Under the pieces are notes generated by a model, which was not told the origin of the DNA, searched no databases, and was given only the letters and a program-made list of their open reading frames with translations. A stretch of DNA of 64,000 nucleotides from Chrysoporthe austroafricana (taxonomy: Eukaryota; Ascomycota; Sordariomycetes; Diaporthales; Cryphonectriaceae), in assembly GCA_001051155.2 (NCBI GenBank), contig JYIP02000019.1, positions 53,093-117,092 of the forward strand. Direction: 5' to 3'. The translations under genes were made by a program, and so were the position numbers. Below, piece by piece: positions 1 through 10,240 of this stretch. Positions within the stretch are counted from its first letter, which is position 1. Each line of letters starts with the position of its first letter.

Positions 1-2597
1 ATTATCACCAGTGATCATTTCGTTGAGTTGCGCTGGCCCTCTAGAGCCTTCACGCGCAAACCAGGGAGGTTGCGCACATTCTTCGTGATCGCAATTGACG
101 TTACCCTCGCATATTTCCGCTCCGTCAGCCCACGGGTCCTCTGCTCCAGACTCCGCTTCGTATAGTCCAAACGAACGACCGGTGTTGAGTTGCGTTTCCT
201 CTTCCTCGTCGTCGTCATCATCATCGTCGTTGTTATTGTTGTTGTTGTTGTATGCAGGCTCTCGTTTCTCGTGTGCCCTTTCGTCAGCTTCCCCTTCCTC
301 GTCCGCGCTCTCTTCGCGAAAGCGTGACGCCGGTTTCCACACGTCCAACCCCGCCTCGTGGCTCTTGTCGTCTTGGGGCTGTTCGTCCCCGTCTTCGGAT
401 GCCGTCTCAACGTCCGCCTCGTCAACGTCCCGCGGCAACTGCCGCGTCCGCCGCGCCAGTGCCGGGTGGGGGGCCGGTTTCAGTTTGTTGAGGGACATGT
501 TGGCCGAGCCGGTCCCGCTTTTCGTAGCCCCCTCCTCATGGCTCTGTGCGAGCAGTCGCGGCGGGGCGGCGGCGGGGCGGCGAGATCGAGCCCAACCCGC
601 AGAAGACATCTGGTCCGTCTCTCGGCGTCCTTCGGGCCTCCTGATAACGGAAGCCAGTCTCCTTGATGGACGTCCCGTGTTCGAGCCAGCAGGCTTCCGC
701 TCGGCTCTGCAAACGTCCGACCCGAAGGCGGGCTTGAGGTCGCGTTGCACCTCGTTTCCCTGCGACGCTCGCCTTTTCGAATGCGGATTGACGCTCACTT
801 TTAACTTTGGCGGCGGCGCAGCCGTAGCACTCTCAGCGCCAGCAATCGCCCTCTGCGCGACCGTAGCAGCACGCGGGGCCGTGGCCCTCTTCGTAACCGA
901 AGGATTCTCCGGGGCTAAACTCCCTTTTACGACCGTAGCACTCTCTCCCGCGCGACGGCGCTTGAACGTGGCCATGCGAGGGAGCCGTAGCTCCCGGCTC
1001 CTGCGCTTCCTTGTCTTGAGGCCTTCCGCAATAGCGCGGGTAGCGTCTTCGTCGAGGAGGATTCCGGACGAGAGGTGCTTCGCGGTCTCAGACGAAAAGT
1101 GTCCCCGCAGCAGCGACACTAGCAACGGCTCGACCCGCCTGTCGGACTGCTTCGCCATCGCCAGCCATTGTTCCGCCTCCTCACGACCGTAGCCCGGGGG
1201 CCGCTCCTGGCCGCAGCCGGCGAGCAAACGGACGCCCAGCATGCCGAGGTTGAAGTTGTCGTACTGTACCGTCCGTCCCAGTTCGTCGTCGTCTCCGTTC
1301 ACCGCGAACCCGAACACCTTGGCCTCCGCCGTATTGTCCCAGGCCTCGGCGACGAGGACGTGCTCCGGGTCCAGCTGCCCGTGCGCGACGCGGCGCGCGT
1401 GGGCGTGGGACACGGCGCTGCAGATCTGTTGGAAGATTGGTAGGCCGTGCGTGGCGGGCTCGTCCCCCGGCCGTGCGAGGTACGTGGCGAGCGTCACCGT
1501 TGTCTTTTTGACGTGCTCTCCAACGGCCCACGGCAGGTTCTCGGTCTTCGTCTTGAAGTCGACCGCTCGGTAGACGGCTACTTCTGAAAATCGGTACACG
1601 TTTGGCTGCAAAACGCAACGATTAGCATCGCAAACTCGCAATCGCAAGGCCCCTAGGGGGGGGTCCCTCTTTATGCTTAGTTAGCAACACGGCAACACCA
1701 CACTTACATGCTTGCCAAGCACCTTTGCGACCTCGTAGTACCTCTGCACTTTAGCCACCTCCCCCTCGATGATATCGGGCGGGCTGTCGGGTCCGGGCAG
1801 CGGCTGCCAGGCGGACCGAAGACACCCGGCACGGACCAGACGTCAAAGAACGGCTTTTCCTTGGTGCTGCAAGAGCGGGTTTTCCCGGCGTGTATCCAGC
1901 ACCCTCCCTGCTCCGTAGTCCGGATATTATCGTACTGGGTATTGACCCCGGCGTCGATGCTAGGGAGATGCGTCGGCAGCTTCACGTAGCGGTCGAGCTC
2001 GAACTAGTACGCTAGCCGCCTCCGCTCCTTGGACGCGTCGGCGGTCAGCTTGGGAACACACAAATGAAACACCAGGTCTGCGACGCAAACGGCGAGGCAG
2101 CCGGCGGTGATGGGCACGTGGTCGCCAGACCTGAGCCACATGGGCTCCCCCGCCGCCGCCCTCACGATGGCGATGCGGACGCTGCCGTTCAGACAGGTCA
2201 ATCGCACCCTGACCCCCCTGTCCTCGTTGTCCTGGCGGTAGATGTCGATGCCCAGTTGCATGCGGCTCATGCCCGTCTGGTTGTCTTCGGCTAGCTGGAA
2301 GTCGCATGCGGACTTGGACTTGTCACCGAGGTCGGCGTCCAGGGCGCCGAGTACGAAAGAGCGGCCGTTCTTGGGCGTCTGGTCCCACCGGAAACCGAAC
2401 AACGGCCCCGAGAGTTCGTCGGGGGAGTTGCTGCCAGCCCAATCGTACGATCCGCTTGGGTCAGGCGGGGGATCGAACTCAAACTCCCGGTTCGCGTAGA
2501 GGATCGATTGCGCGCGGCCGAGGGGTCCCTCGAATGATCCGAGAAGGATCATGTACTGGCCCAAAATCAAACCCGGGGGCAGCGTCTTCGAGTCCAT
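1..2597 (-). pseudogene. FHA-domain / degenerate protein-kinase protein, interrupted and partial at left edge
   Basis: The reading frame starts at the ATG ending at 2597 and runs off the window at base 1, so the C-terminus is missing. Residues about 80-180 resemble an FHA phosphothreonine-binding domain (FVLGALDADLG, CDFQLAEDN, GMSRMQLGIDI). After one intron (1606-1707, GTAAGT donor, TTGCAG acceptor) comes a kinase-like C-lobe. There the catalytic loop reads AHGQLDPEHVL instead of HRDLKPEN and the metal loop reads FGFAV instead of DFG, so catalysis is unlikely. A long basic tail follows, with Asn and Asp/Glu runs near 190-250. Two breaks are seen: an in-frame TAG at 2004-2006, inside an otherwise continuous domain (RRLAY-stop-FELDRYV), and a one-base shift near 1795-1805, where FGPPGSR must switch frame to reach PDIIEGEVAKVQ. 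These could be true decay or sequencing error. The domain assignment is by eye; a signalling scaffold role is inference. Confidence 0.6.
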
Positions 2598-3393
2598 GGT
2601 TTAGATTGAGAGGGGGCCTTTTGTTGAATAAGCGACGAAGAATCAAGCTGATGAGCTTCAAAGTTGGGCCGAGATGCACGTAATTGTCATAAAGAGCATG
2701 TGTCGGATTCCAGAGAGCTACAACGACAGAGCCCTCGATTAAAGGACTATCGAACAGACAGAAAAGGCCTGGCCGTCCTCTATTTTAAGGAGAAATTGTA
2801 AATAGATCGCCAGAGTGGTACTTACGCATATAAATAGGCCCAGAGGGTACTTCTAGACTAGTCCTTCCCAAAGAAGGGCCATGCAGGCTAGAGTAAGGCG
2901 AAAAAGACCAGTTTGCACTCGCCTTCCCTTCACCGTTTCCGACAGCATGAATTGTTGGACATTATTGGACTCGTCTTTATCTCTCATTGGCTGCCGAAAG
3001 TCTTGCCTTTTGAGAGGGGGGGCGAACGCGTCCTTCCCCGTTGCGCTGGACGCGTCTTGCCGTTTCACTGGCTGCTACCTAGGCAAAACATCCCAACCTA
3101 GGTACCTACCGTGCCTACCTAGACACTCAGCGCGCTGTAAGATCCTGCAGTGTATATGCAACGCACGAGCCCAACCCTTCAATTCCTATCGCTCTTCCTC
3201 CAATGGTCCTCGAATCCTACATGGCCCGGGGCCTTCTGTGGAGCCCTTATAATCTATTGGGCAATGGCCGCCCTTCCTGACACGGTTGCTTCGCTGCACG
3301 CAGCGCGAACAGGGGCGGGGTGGCGGAAGCGAATCACACCACCTTGCTCCAGGGGACTTGGTACGAGTTCGGTGTCCAGCGTCCAGCTCCCCT
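2598..3393. other. Intergenic spacer
   Basis: No coding sequence is supported here. It is the upstream region of the FHA gene and the 3' side of the orphan gene to its right. A TATAAATA-like stretch lies near 2830. ACCTAGGTACCTA-type palindromic motifs cluster at about 3076-3122. Confidence 0.5.
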
Positions 3394-4497
3394 TCAGGAA
3401 ACGCGAGTGTCTGAGCTGGCGGTCTGGCGCCGTGTTCGCGGGGGCTTCCTGCACTTTTTCGTATCGACTCTGCCGCCGATAACGCGGGTGCGGGTTCGAC
3501 CATCCTGGGTGCCGGCGGCATTCTGACCAGCATTGGTCCCGCGCCGCGTGCGTAGAGAGCGCCGGGAGCTGTTGAGGATGTCGTCGGTATCTAAGCCGCT
3601 CATAATCCTAGACGTTTTTGACGCAGCACTGGTGGACGCGAAGCTGTTGCCGACAGTCGGGCCGGTGCTCATGCTGTCTGTGACACCACCAGACGCGGCC
3701 TTCGGCGCAGCATCGCGCTGTGTTTTCTTCTTTGGCTGCTTCCGCTGCTCGGGGGGGGGCCTCTGTTGGCGCGGCTGTGCCGGCTTTTTCCCAATTTTGC
3801 CAGTCCTCGCAGGTTTCTGAACCCTCGCTGGCCGCCTCTCCTGCCGTCCTTGCAAACTCGTCTGCGGCCGAGGAGAAGACTCCTGCTGAGACGACTGGGC
3901 CGGCCGTCGCACGTGTTCAGTCATATTGTCATGATGCTTCTGCTCCTCGGCCGCGGCGAGAGGCTCCAGGAAGCGGTACTCCATCTCCCACAGCTCGTCC
4001 ACGGGGGTCTCTTGCAGGTGCTCCCGGACCTCCTCCCTAGACGCTCCCGCCCTCTCCAGAATGCGCGATGTGCCATCGGCCACCTGCCTCCAAAATGTAT
4101 AGAGCTCCTCGCTGCTGCTTTTTTCGTCGTCGAGCAGGCCTGGGCTCACGCCCCCGTATCCTAGCTTCTCGGCCAGCAGGCGGAAGTTCGCAAAGGCGAC
4201 GAGAAACTGGTACCAGGCGCTCTTGATCTGCCGCCGGCCCTCGTCCAGCGACTCCTCATCCGGCAGCGATGCCCACAGGGCTTCACAGCGCGCCCGCCAC
4301 GACAAGGGGCGGGCGGCGCCCGAGGGCTGCGTCGGCGAGGGCGTCCTCCGCCTCTCGTTTTCCTGGAACTCGGCAAGCGCCTGTACAGCTTGCGCAAAGC
4401 CCACGTTGAAATATGTAGCGATTTCTCCGTTAGAGAGACGCGACGGCGGCGACTCGCTCTGGGAAGCCTGGCTGCCGTTCGGCGTGCCGAAAGTCAT
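3394..4497 (-). CDS. Hypothetical protein, basic disordered C-terminal half
   Basis: A single-exon 367-aa protein that I do not recognise. The N-terminal half (about residues 20-190) looks folded and helical, with many aromatic and leucine positions such as WYQFLVAFANFRLLAEKLGYG and ELYTFWRQVADG. The C-terminal half is very rich in Arg, Lys, Gln, Pro and Ser, with patches such as RQQRPPPEQRKQPKKKTQR that could serve as a nuclear localisation signal or bind nucleic acid. The start is the first ATG of the frame, and no signal peptide or membrane segment is seen. It lies on the same strand as the FHA/pseudokinase gene 800 bp downstream, so the two may belong to one accessory locus. Coding status rests on ORF length, domain-like composition and the absence of stops. 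The antisense ORFs in this stretch are shorter and look random. Confidence 0.65.
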   Translation of the reverse strand: MTFGTPNGSQASQSESPPSRLSNGEIATYFNVGFAQAVQALAEFQENERRRTPSPTQPSGAARPLSWRARCEALWASLPDEESLDEGRRQIKSAWYQFLVAFANFRLLAEKLGYGGVSPGLLDDEKSSSEELYTFWRQVADGTSRILERAGASREEVREHLQETPVDELWEMEYRFLEPLAAAEEQKHHDNMTEHVRRPAQSSQQESSPRPQTSLQGRQERRPARVQKPARTGKIGKKPAQPRQQRPPPEQRKQPKKKTQRDAAPKAASGGVTDSMSTGPTVGNSFASTSAASKTSRIMSGLDTDDILNSSRRSLRTRRGTNAGQNAAGTQDGRTRTRVIGGRVDTKKCRKPPRTRRQTASSDTRVS

Positions 4498-6885
4498 TTC
4501 GTTCTTGTGTTTCTCTTTCTGCGCCGCCGTGTCGCTGCCTTTGCGTCTGCCGGGATGGCGCCTCGAAGGTTCGTGTCGTTGGATGGGGCGATGAGTGGGT
4601 GGATATAGAGTAGGATGCGATTGCGAGTTGTATTAGACGTGTTGTCGATGTGCCGATTGATGGTGGATTCAAAAAGTTTCCTGATCGGCGTAGGAGAATT
4701 ACGATAGCAGGGGGAAGCGGGAATGCTCGGCAGACGGGCCCAAATTTAACCGGGCCTATTATTGCTTGCCTACTTATGAAATGCAAAATTTTCTATTAAA
4801 TATAATTGACGAATTGCTCTATGTCAAGGACAAAAAAGCAGAAAAGGACATCTTCGGGCAGTGACCACTAGTCTTTTATCTCTACTTTGAGGACAGTCAT
4901 TTCCTGGAGCTTCTTTTTGAGGCAAAGCGCTATCTCTCAAGACAAGCTGGTTCTTGACCCAGTTGATGTGACCCTGGGCGATGACAGGCTGAGCTCGCCA
5001 AGCGCGGTCAGAGGAGAGGCGGCCGCGGGGTGGGGTAGGGTCCTTCCAGCATATCGCAACAGATCTTGACTTTCACCAGGCTCTTCACAGAATTGATGTA
5101 CTGTATAGGAGTTGCGTGTTGTCGAAGATTGTTCATGAAGGGTGCCTGGGACTGGTGTAGGCGTCCTCGGCTTAGCAACCATCCCTGAACCATAGCATTC
5201 GCACCAAGCTAACAACAGCCTTGTCTTGTCGGCAGGCGTCCCCTAGCGAGCCCAAACCTCCCGCGGCCTAAAGCCCCGCTAGACACGGAACCCCAGCGTC
5301 ACCCCAGCACCTCCAACACCTTCTAGCGCCTGAAGCCTTGCTGGACGTGTCACCTCCCCCACGTCCGGACGCGTCCCCCCAGTGCCCCCAAAACCCCCTC
5401 GCGCCAGTCTCCAGGCTGTCTACGATAGGGGCTGGTAGGAATCCTCTGTTCGTCTAACGGACTCGGGGCCTGGCGTCGGCATCTGGAATTGGTAATACGA
5501 TATGCGTGGTTGAAAGTGCAATATAGTAATAACGGAGATCTACGATAGCCTGTCGAAGGTCTGACTCACGCCCTGCGGTTTGCAGCGATGGAACGACAAC
5601 CTCCCTCCCCCCTCTAGGCTCACAGCGGGGCTTGTAGTATGATCTTGTGGTGCAAAACTTGCTGCGCTTGCGAGGTTTGGTATCTCGGAACTCGCTCTGT
5701 CTGCAACAGCTGGCGGCTCAGACCCTTAGAGACTTCCAAGGTGTATGCCGGTGCTGTTCGACCGTCAGCTTTGTCGTCGTGTCTGTAGCCCCCTATGACA
5801 AGTTATAGCATAGACCCTTTTGAAGTGCGTGAGTAAATACTTACTGCCCAGAGCTTCCGCGAAGTCTCGCCGGTAGCAATATTGTATCAATTGTTCATCT
5901 AACTCTGCTTCTTTTCGGAGACATTTAGAATGATGATAGAAAATAGCTCGCAATATTAGCTCGTTGGATTCTGAATACCGTGCAGTAACGGCTCAGTCTA
6001 TCAAAAGACAGGATTATACTGGAATTCTGGCTTCTATCGGACCTTCAAGCTACTTTAGCTAATCTTGGTCGTAAAGAACAGATCGGCAGTATTGCGCTCG
6101 CCCATAGCAATAGCTTCCTCGGCCAACGCTTTAGCGAGGATGTGAGATATCGGACAGAGAGTGGGCAAGCGCTCTTCAATAAAGATGAACGTCTGGACCT
6201 CCGCATATTATACATTTACCTGTGCGGAATCAATTGCGGGGTTGTTCGTCGACATCTGTATAAGCGTCATCCTCCTGGTCGTACTTCTGAAAATTTTAGT
6301 AGGTACAGCGTAAATAAGCTCATATTTTGGATAAGCAGTGAATATGAGGAATAAGCGAAGGCAAGCATCTTCCAACCTGTCAAGGCCAGTGCGGAAGCTC
6401 GAAGAATCTTGAACCTAAAGAAAGCGCTGTTGAAAGGTGAAAGGCCAGGTCCTATGACAGGCTTGTGCTCCAGCTCTCTCCTCAGCTCAAATCGTGGCCA
6501 GCTTGGGTCTGGAGGATTCATAGTTGTGTTTTTCATCATAGTCCAATAGTCTGGCTGCCTCCAGGTCTCCGTGCCAGCATCTTGGCTTGAACGACATCTG
6601 AGCGGGAGCTGAGTGGTACATCAGCGACAGCGTTAGGGTATTACAGGCCCCTGTTGAGGCCAGGTCCCGGGCACTGGAAGCTGTAGGACCTTATCTATCG
6701 GATAATACACCTGAAATCCCATCACCACAACTCATAATGTCTTGGCAGGCTATATGGCCCAGGATAAGATGACAATGGCTCACCGAGTATGTAGGCGGGA
6801 CCTGCCAAGGCTGTCCGATTCATACCCTGTGCTGGTGTTCACCTTATTACCATTGCAGCAGCTACATTGTCCACAGAACCATCTA
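4498..6885. other. Gene-free stretch with an imperfect C-rich repeat
   Basis: About 2.4 kb without a convincing gene. The first 300 bp are the promoter side of the orphan gene. Between about 5225 and 5415 the sequence is C-rich and contains an imperfect two-copy repeat, visible as CCTAAAGCCCCGCTAGACAC and CCTGAAGCCTTGCTGGACGT. From 5500 to 6885 the sequence is more AT-rich with many stops in all frames. It could be old mutated repeat DNA, but I cannot name an element. Confidence 0.4.
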
Positions 6886-6970
6886 GCCTGCATGGCCAAG
6901 TGGTAAGGCGTCGCACTCGTACTGGTTAGGTGGAATGCGAAGATCCCCTGTTCGAACCAGGGTGTAGGCA
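6886..6970 (+). tRNA. tT(CGU): tRNA-Thr (anticodon CGU) with a 13-nt intron
   Basis: The full cloverleaf can be folded by eye. The acceptor stem GCCTGCA pairs with TGTAGGC with one G-T wobble. The D stem is GCC/GGC. The anticodon stem TCGCA pairs with TGCGA. The T arm is CCCTG-TTCGAAC-CAGGG. The discriminator base is A at 6970. The anticodon CGT is at 6918-6920, preceded by CT and followed by A. A 13-nt insertion at 6922-6934 sits between positions 37 and 38, the canonical place of eukaryotic nuclear tRNA introns. The internal A and B boxes are present in the D and T arms, and TTTT follows 6 bases downstream. Confidence 0.93.
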
Positions 6971-6975
6971 TACTC

Positions 6976-6979
6976 TTTT
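6976..6979 (+). terminator. RNA polymerase III terminator of tRNA-Thr
   Basis: A TTTT run begins 6 bases after the tRNA 3' end, the usual Pol III stop signal. Confidence 0.7.
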
Positions 6980-8046
6980 GTCACATCACTGTGGGCGATA
7001 TGTGTGCACCACAAATCATATAAAGCACAGCATCTATAGAGAAGCTATTACCTAAGCATCCAGTGATTTCCAGTATTCAGAACTAGGACCACTTTGTATG
7101 TGTGATAACAGCATGCTCTCTCCCTCTTTTTTATTTCTTTGAGGAGGACAGGCGAAAGAAAGCTGAAGGAATTCTGAGCAGCTCATGGATTCTCAGCTCA
7201 AGTTCGCTAGAAGGCTCGATAAGATAGTATTTTCAAAATACTATGGCTTCATGATAGGTGCTTAGAAGTAAGAGCTTAGATCTCGAATAATAATGTGTAT
7301 TATCATCAATATGACCATGGTTCATCCCTCCAGTATCATTGCCTAGCCAGTCTAATACTCGGGTACAATGAATATCACTACCAGCCTAAATACAGATATG
7401 AAGATACTAATGCCACCCACAGCTGTGTTACAGGTGAGGGTAAGCCCCTCAGTGTGACTACATTCGTCACGTAGCTCGTAAGAGAACAGAGGCACCTTTT
7501 CTTTACAACGGCCAAAGAGTGTCTGACAAGACGCCTGGACATAATGTGGCTTCAAGCGTCACAGAAGCTTTTTACCATATTCGATACTTTTATGTCGTAG
7601 TGTACATACCTTGATTTATCAGGGCGGTCTAATGTTGGCCCGAGGTCCTTGGCCCCAGTCGTTTCTATGAAGCCATCGTCCGAGCATTCCGTTTGGCTGA
7701 ATCGAGACGCAACCTTTCCATGAACGGAACATCTCGGACTGCGGATCAAACCACCAAGTTCTCGCTCGCCTGGCCGGTAGATTGTGAATAATGAGCGATG
7801 CAAATTTCACTCTTACTCTGGCCCTGCAAGATGAGAATGGGGTGAAAGAACACAAACCTCTAAGAGTGATTGAAAATATACTCACAATCATGGCATGATG
7901 CAATCTGGTCCAGCTGCGTTGACACAGTGCTCATCAAGATAAATAAAATCTCATCACCAGTTGAGAGGATCTGATCGTGTGTCAAGCAACCACTTTGTTG
8001 ATCAACATTATACATGCTCCACTGAGAGAGTTTGCGCTGCCCAGTC
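6980..8046. other. Intergenic spacer upstream of the flavin oxidoreductase
   Basis: No gene is supported. It contains a near-perfect AT-rich palindrome at 7224-7244 (10-bp arms, 1-bp centre). Short ORFs on the minus strand at 7352-8153 have no recognisable similarity and overlap the next gene antisense. Confidence 0.4.
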
Positions 8047-9355
8047 ATGGAGAAGCCCCTGCTCGAAACAGCTGTGCTTGGAGATGATCTCCAACTGCGC
8101 AACCGGATCGTGATGTCGTCAATGACACGATGTCGCTGCGTGGATGACAACAAGCCTGGAACGGCCGTTGCTGAGCACTACTCGATGCGGGCTAGAGACG
8201 GCGCCGGCTTGATCATTGCGGAGGGTACATTCGTGGGCCCAAACACTTCTAGCTTCGCACATGCTCCTGTCATGTTCCGAGAGGATCACGCCGACGCATG
8301 GCGAAAAGTGACAGATGCCGTGCACCTCGAGGGCGGCAATATCTTCTTCCAACCCTGGCACGTCGGCCCCTCTGGCAGCCCAGGGAACGCGGCCAGCACC
8401 GGAAACGTGGCTGAGTTCGAAAAGCCGGGAGAGACTGTCGAACAGTACGCAAACGCCGCAAGACTCGCCAAACGGGCGAATTTTGATGGGGTAGAGCTGC
8501 TGGCAGGTGGGTAAGTGAGAAGCACCTTGGCTTGCTGCGACGATTTATAGTAACAGGTCACTAAAAACCTCACCCCAACCAGAGCGTATTTGATCCATCA
8601 ATTCATGATCGAGTGAGCGCTATTTAACAAGATTAGGCAATCTCATGTACTAAACAATCGTCTCCGCCCAACAGGTGCTACAACAGCCGTAGTGACAAAT
8701 ACTCCTACCACCCCGTCCAGAATCGTTGCCGGTTCGGGCTTGAGGTTCTAGATGCTATTATCGAAGTCTGGGGAACTCCGCGGCGTATCGGGATCAAACT
8801 GAGTCCGAGCGATGATTGGGGTAATGCAACGCAGTCGTATGCTGATCTATGTGAGACATATGAGTATTTCATCCGAGAGCTTATGGCTCGAGATCTCTCT
8901 TACATCCACGTCAACCGCCGCGGAAGTGACAGGGAGAAACTCAGGCCCAGAGACCCCCGACCGGCAAACATGCAGCTTCCGCCAGACTGGGAACCATTGC
9001 ATCTATTCGGGCCCATGATCAAGTATCCCGGAAGTCGCACTGCACTTGCAGTCTCGTGCGAATACGAGGTCGAGGAGGCGTCTCGACTGATGCAGGACGG
9101 CAAACTTGATCTTGTGCAGTTCGGCCGGCCTTTCATACCCAACCCGGTGAGAATTATTAGTACACTCAAAGAACATCCGCGCGACCAATAGAGATAACTG
9201 ATGTGAAGCCAAACCAGGATCTCGTCACTCGTATCAGACGAGGTCTGCCATTCGCTACCAACGACCGAGGTGGCCACATTTTTTACACCCCAAACCTGGA
9301 AGCCGTGGAAGAAGGGTATAATGACTGGCCGTTCGCTAAAGGTCTGAGAAACTAA
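8047..9355 (+). CDS. Old yellow enzyme family NADH:flavin oxidoreductase (atypical active site)
   Basis: Predicted exons are 8047-8510, 8583-8612, 8675-9146 and 9218-9355, giving 367 aa, the normal length for an FMN-dependent OYE TIM barrel. Family marks in order are LRNRIVMSSMTRCR near the N-terminus, GLIIAEGTFV, FFQPWHVG, FDGVEL, YLIHQF, NSRSDKY, IGIKLSP, and DLVQFGRPFIPNP near the C-terminus (phosphate-binding region). OYEs reduce activated C=C bonds with NAD(P)H. The usual His-x-x-Asn/His substrate-binding pair after GVEL is absent: the sequence reads GVELLAGG/AYL. The Arg that normally follows WHxG is replaced by Pro. The substrate may therefore differ or activity may be weak. The start is the ATG at 8047; no ATG precedes it in frame. 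Two genes on the same strand follow (sulfatase, MFS). Exon 2 is only 30 nt. Confidence 0.85.
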
Positions 9356-10240
9356 TTTCACAGACTATGCTACGCCGATTCTCAAATGGCTCCGGACTTT
9401 TCGTACCAACAAGCAAAGGAGAAAGTCGAAATCGAGAAATTTCTGTTTTCTTTCTCTAGTTGCCTAGTCTCTCCTGATACGAAAGAATGATTATTTCTCT
9501 TTGCAATATAAGACTGTTTATACTAAACTCGTAACTTAAAGCAGCGCAGCAACCTTTAGACCGCAACTGTGTCGTAACACAAAGGATAAGTTGCAAAGGT
9601 AATGGCCAACCTTTGGCAGGCCATAATTCCCTGCTATCACACAACTAAACACTCTCACTTTTAGACTGTGTTACTTCCGCGGTAAGGACCTAAGGTCTTG
9701 CGGGTACGTTACACACGTGGTTACTAAACTTAAGATTGTCAAAGTCATAATAGCCGGCAGTCATCCTATCGTCGCTATTGGGAATAAGACGGTTCGGAAT
9801 AACACAGTTTTCGAAACCGTAAATGACAGCCTAGGTAACCAAGACGCCCGAAGGTAGATATACGCCAGTCTAGAAATGGACACCCGTACGAGACGATGGT
9901 TTGCGACATGGTATCTTTAAGGTGGTGGGTGGGTACCTAAGTAGTGTTGCCTTGGCAGGGCCTGCTTATCTCTTACGTTGATCCTCCGCGGCTGTTGCCA
10001 TGATCTTGCAGATTGCGCCATTGCGGTCATCGGCTATCGCTAAGCTGCCGCATAAGGGTCTTACTAGCATACTATATTTCGAATTTCCAGAATGAAACAG
10101 CCAAGACGCAACAAAGTACGTTCTGCCATCTAAATTCATTTCAGCTTGGGGGATGCGGCTTCCGAGGACACGCCCACCAACCGCTCTCTGCTTTTGATCA
10201 AGCCCAAATTTCACGTTCACAACAGCTCCAGCTGAGAAAA
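9356..10240. other. Intergenic spacer
   Basis: The 3' region of the flavin oxidoreductase and the promoter of the sulfatase. No coding sequence is seen. A GGTACCTAAGTAG motif of the dispersed family occurs near 9932-9944. Confidence 0.4.

Noticed and set aside
95..1192. 365-aa plus-strand ORF
   Set aside because: It is Ser/Arg-rich with a poly-Ser/Leu run and lies antisense to the conserved pseudokinase frame; it is a GC3 shadow.
5225..5415. CRISPR-like or tandem array in the C-rich stretch
   Set aside because: Only two diverged copies with unequal spacing; and the host is a fungus.
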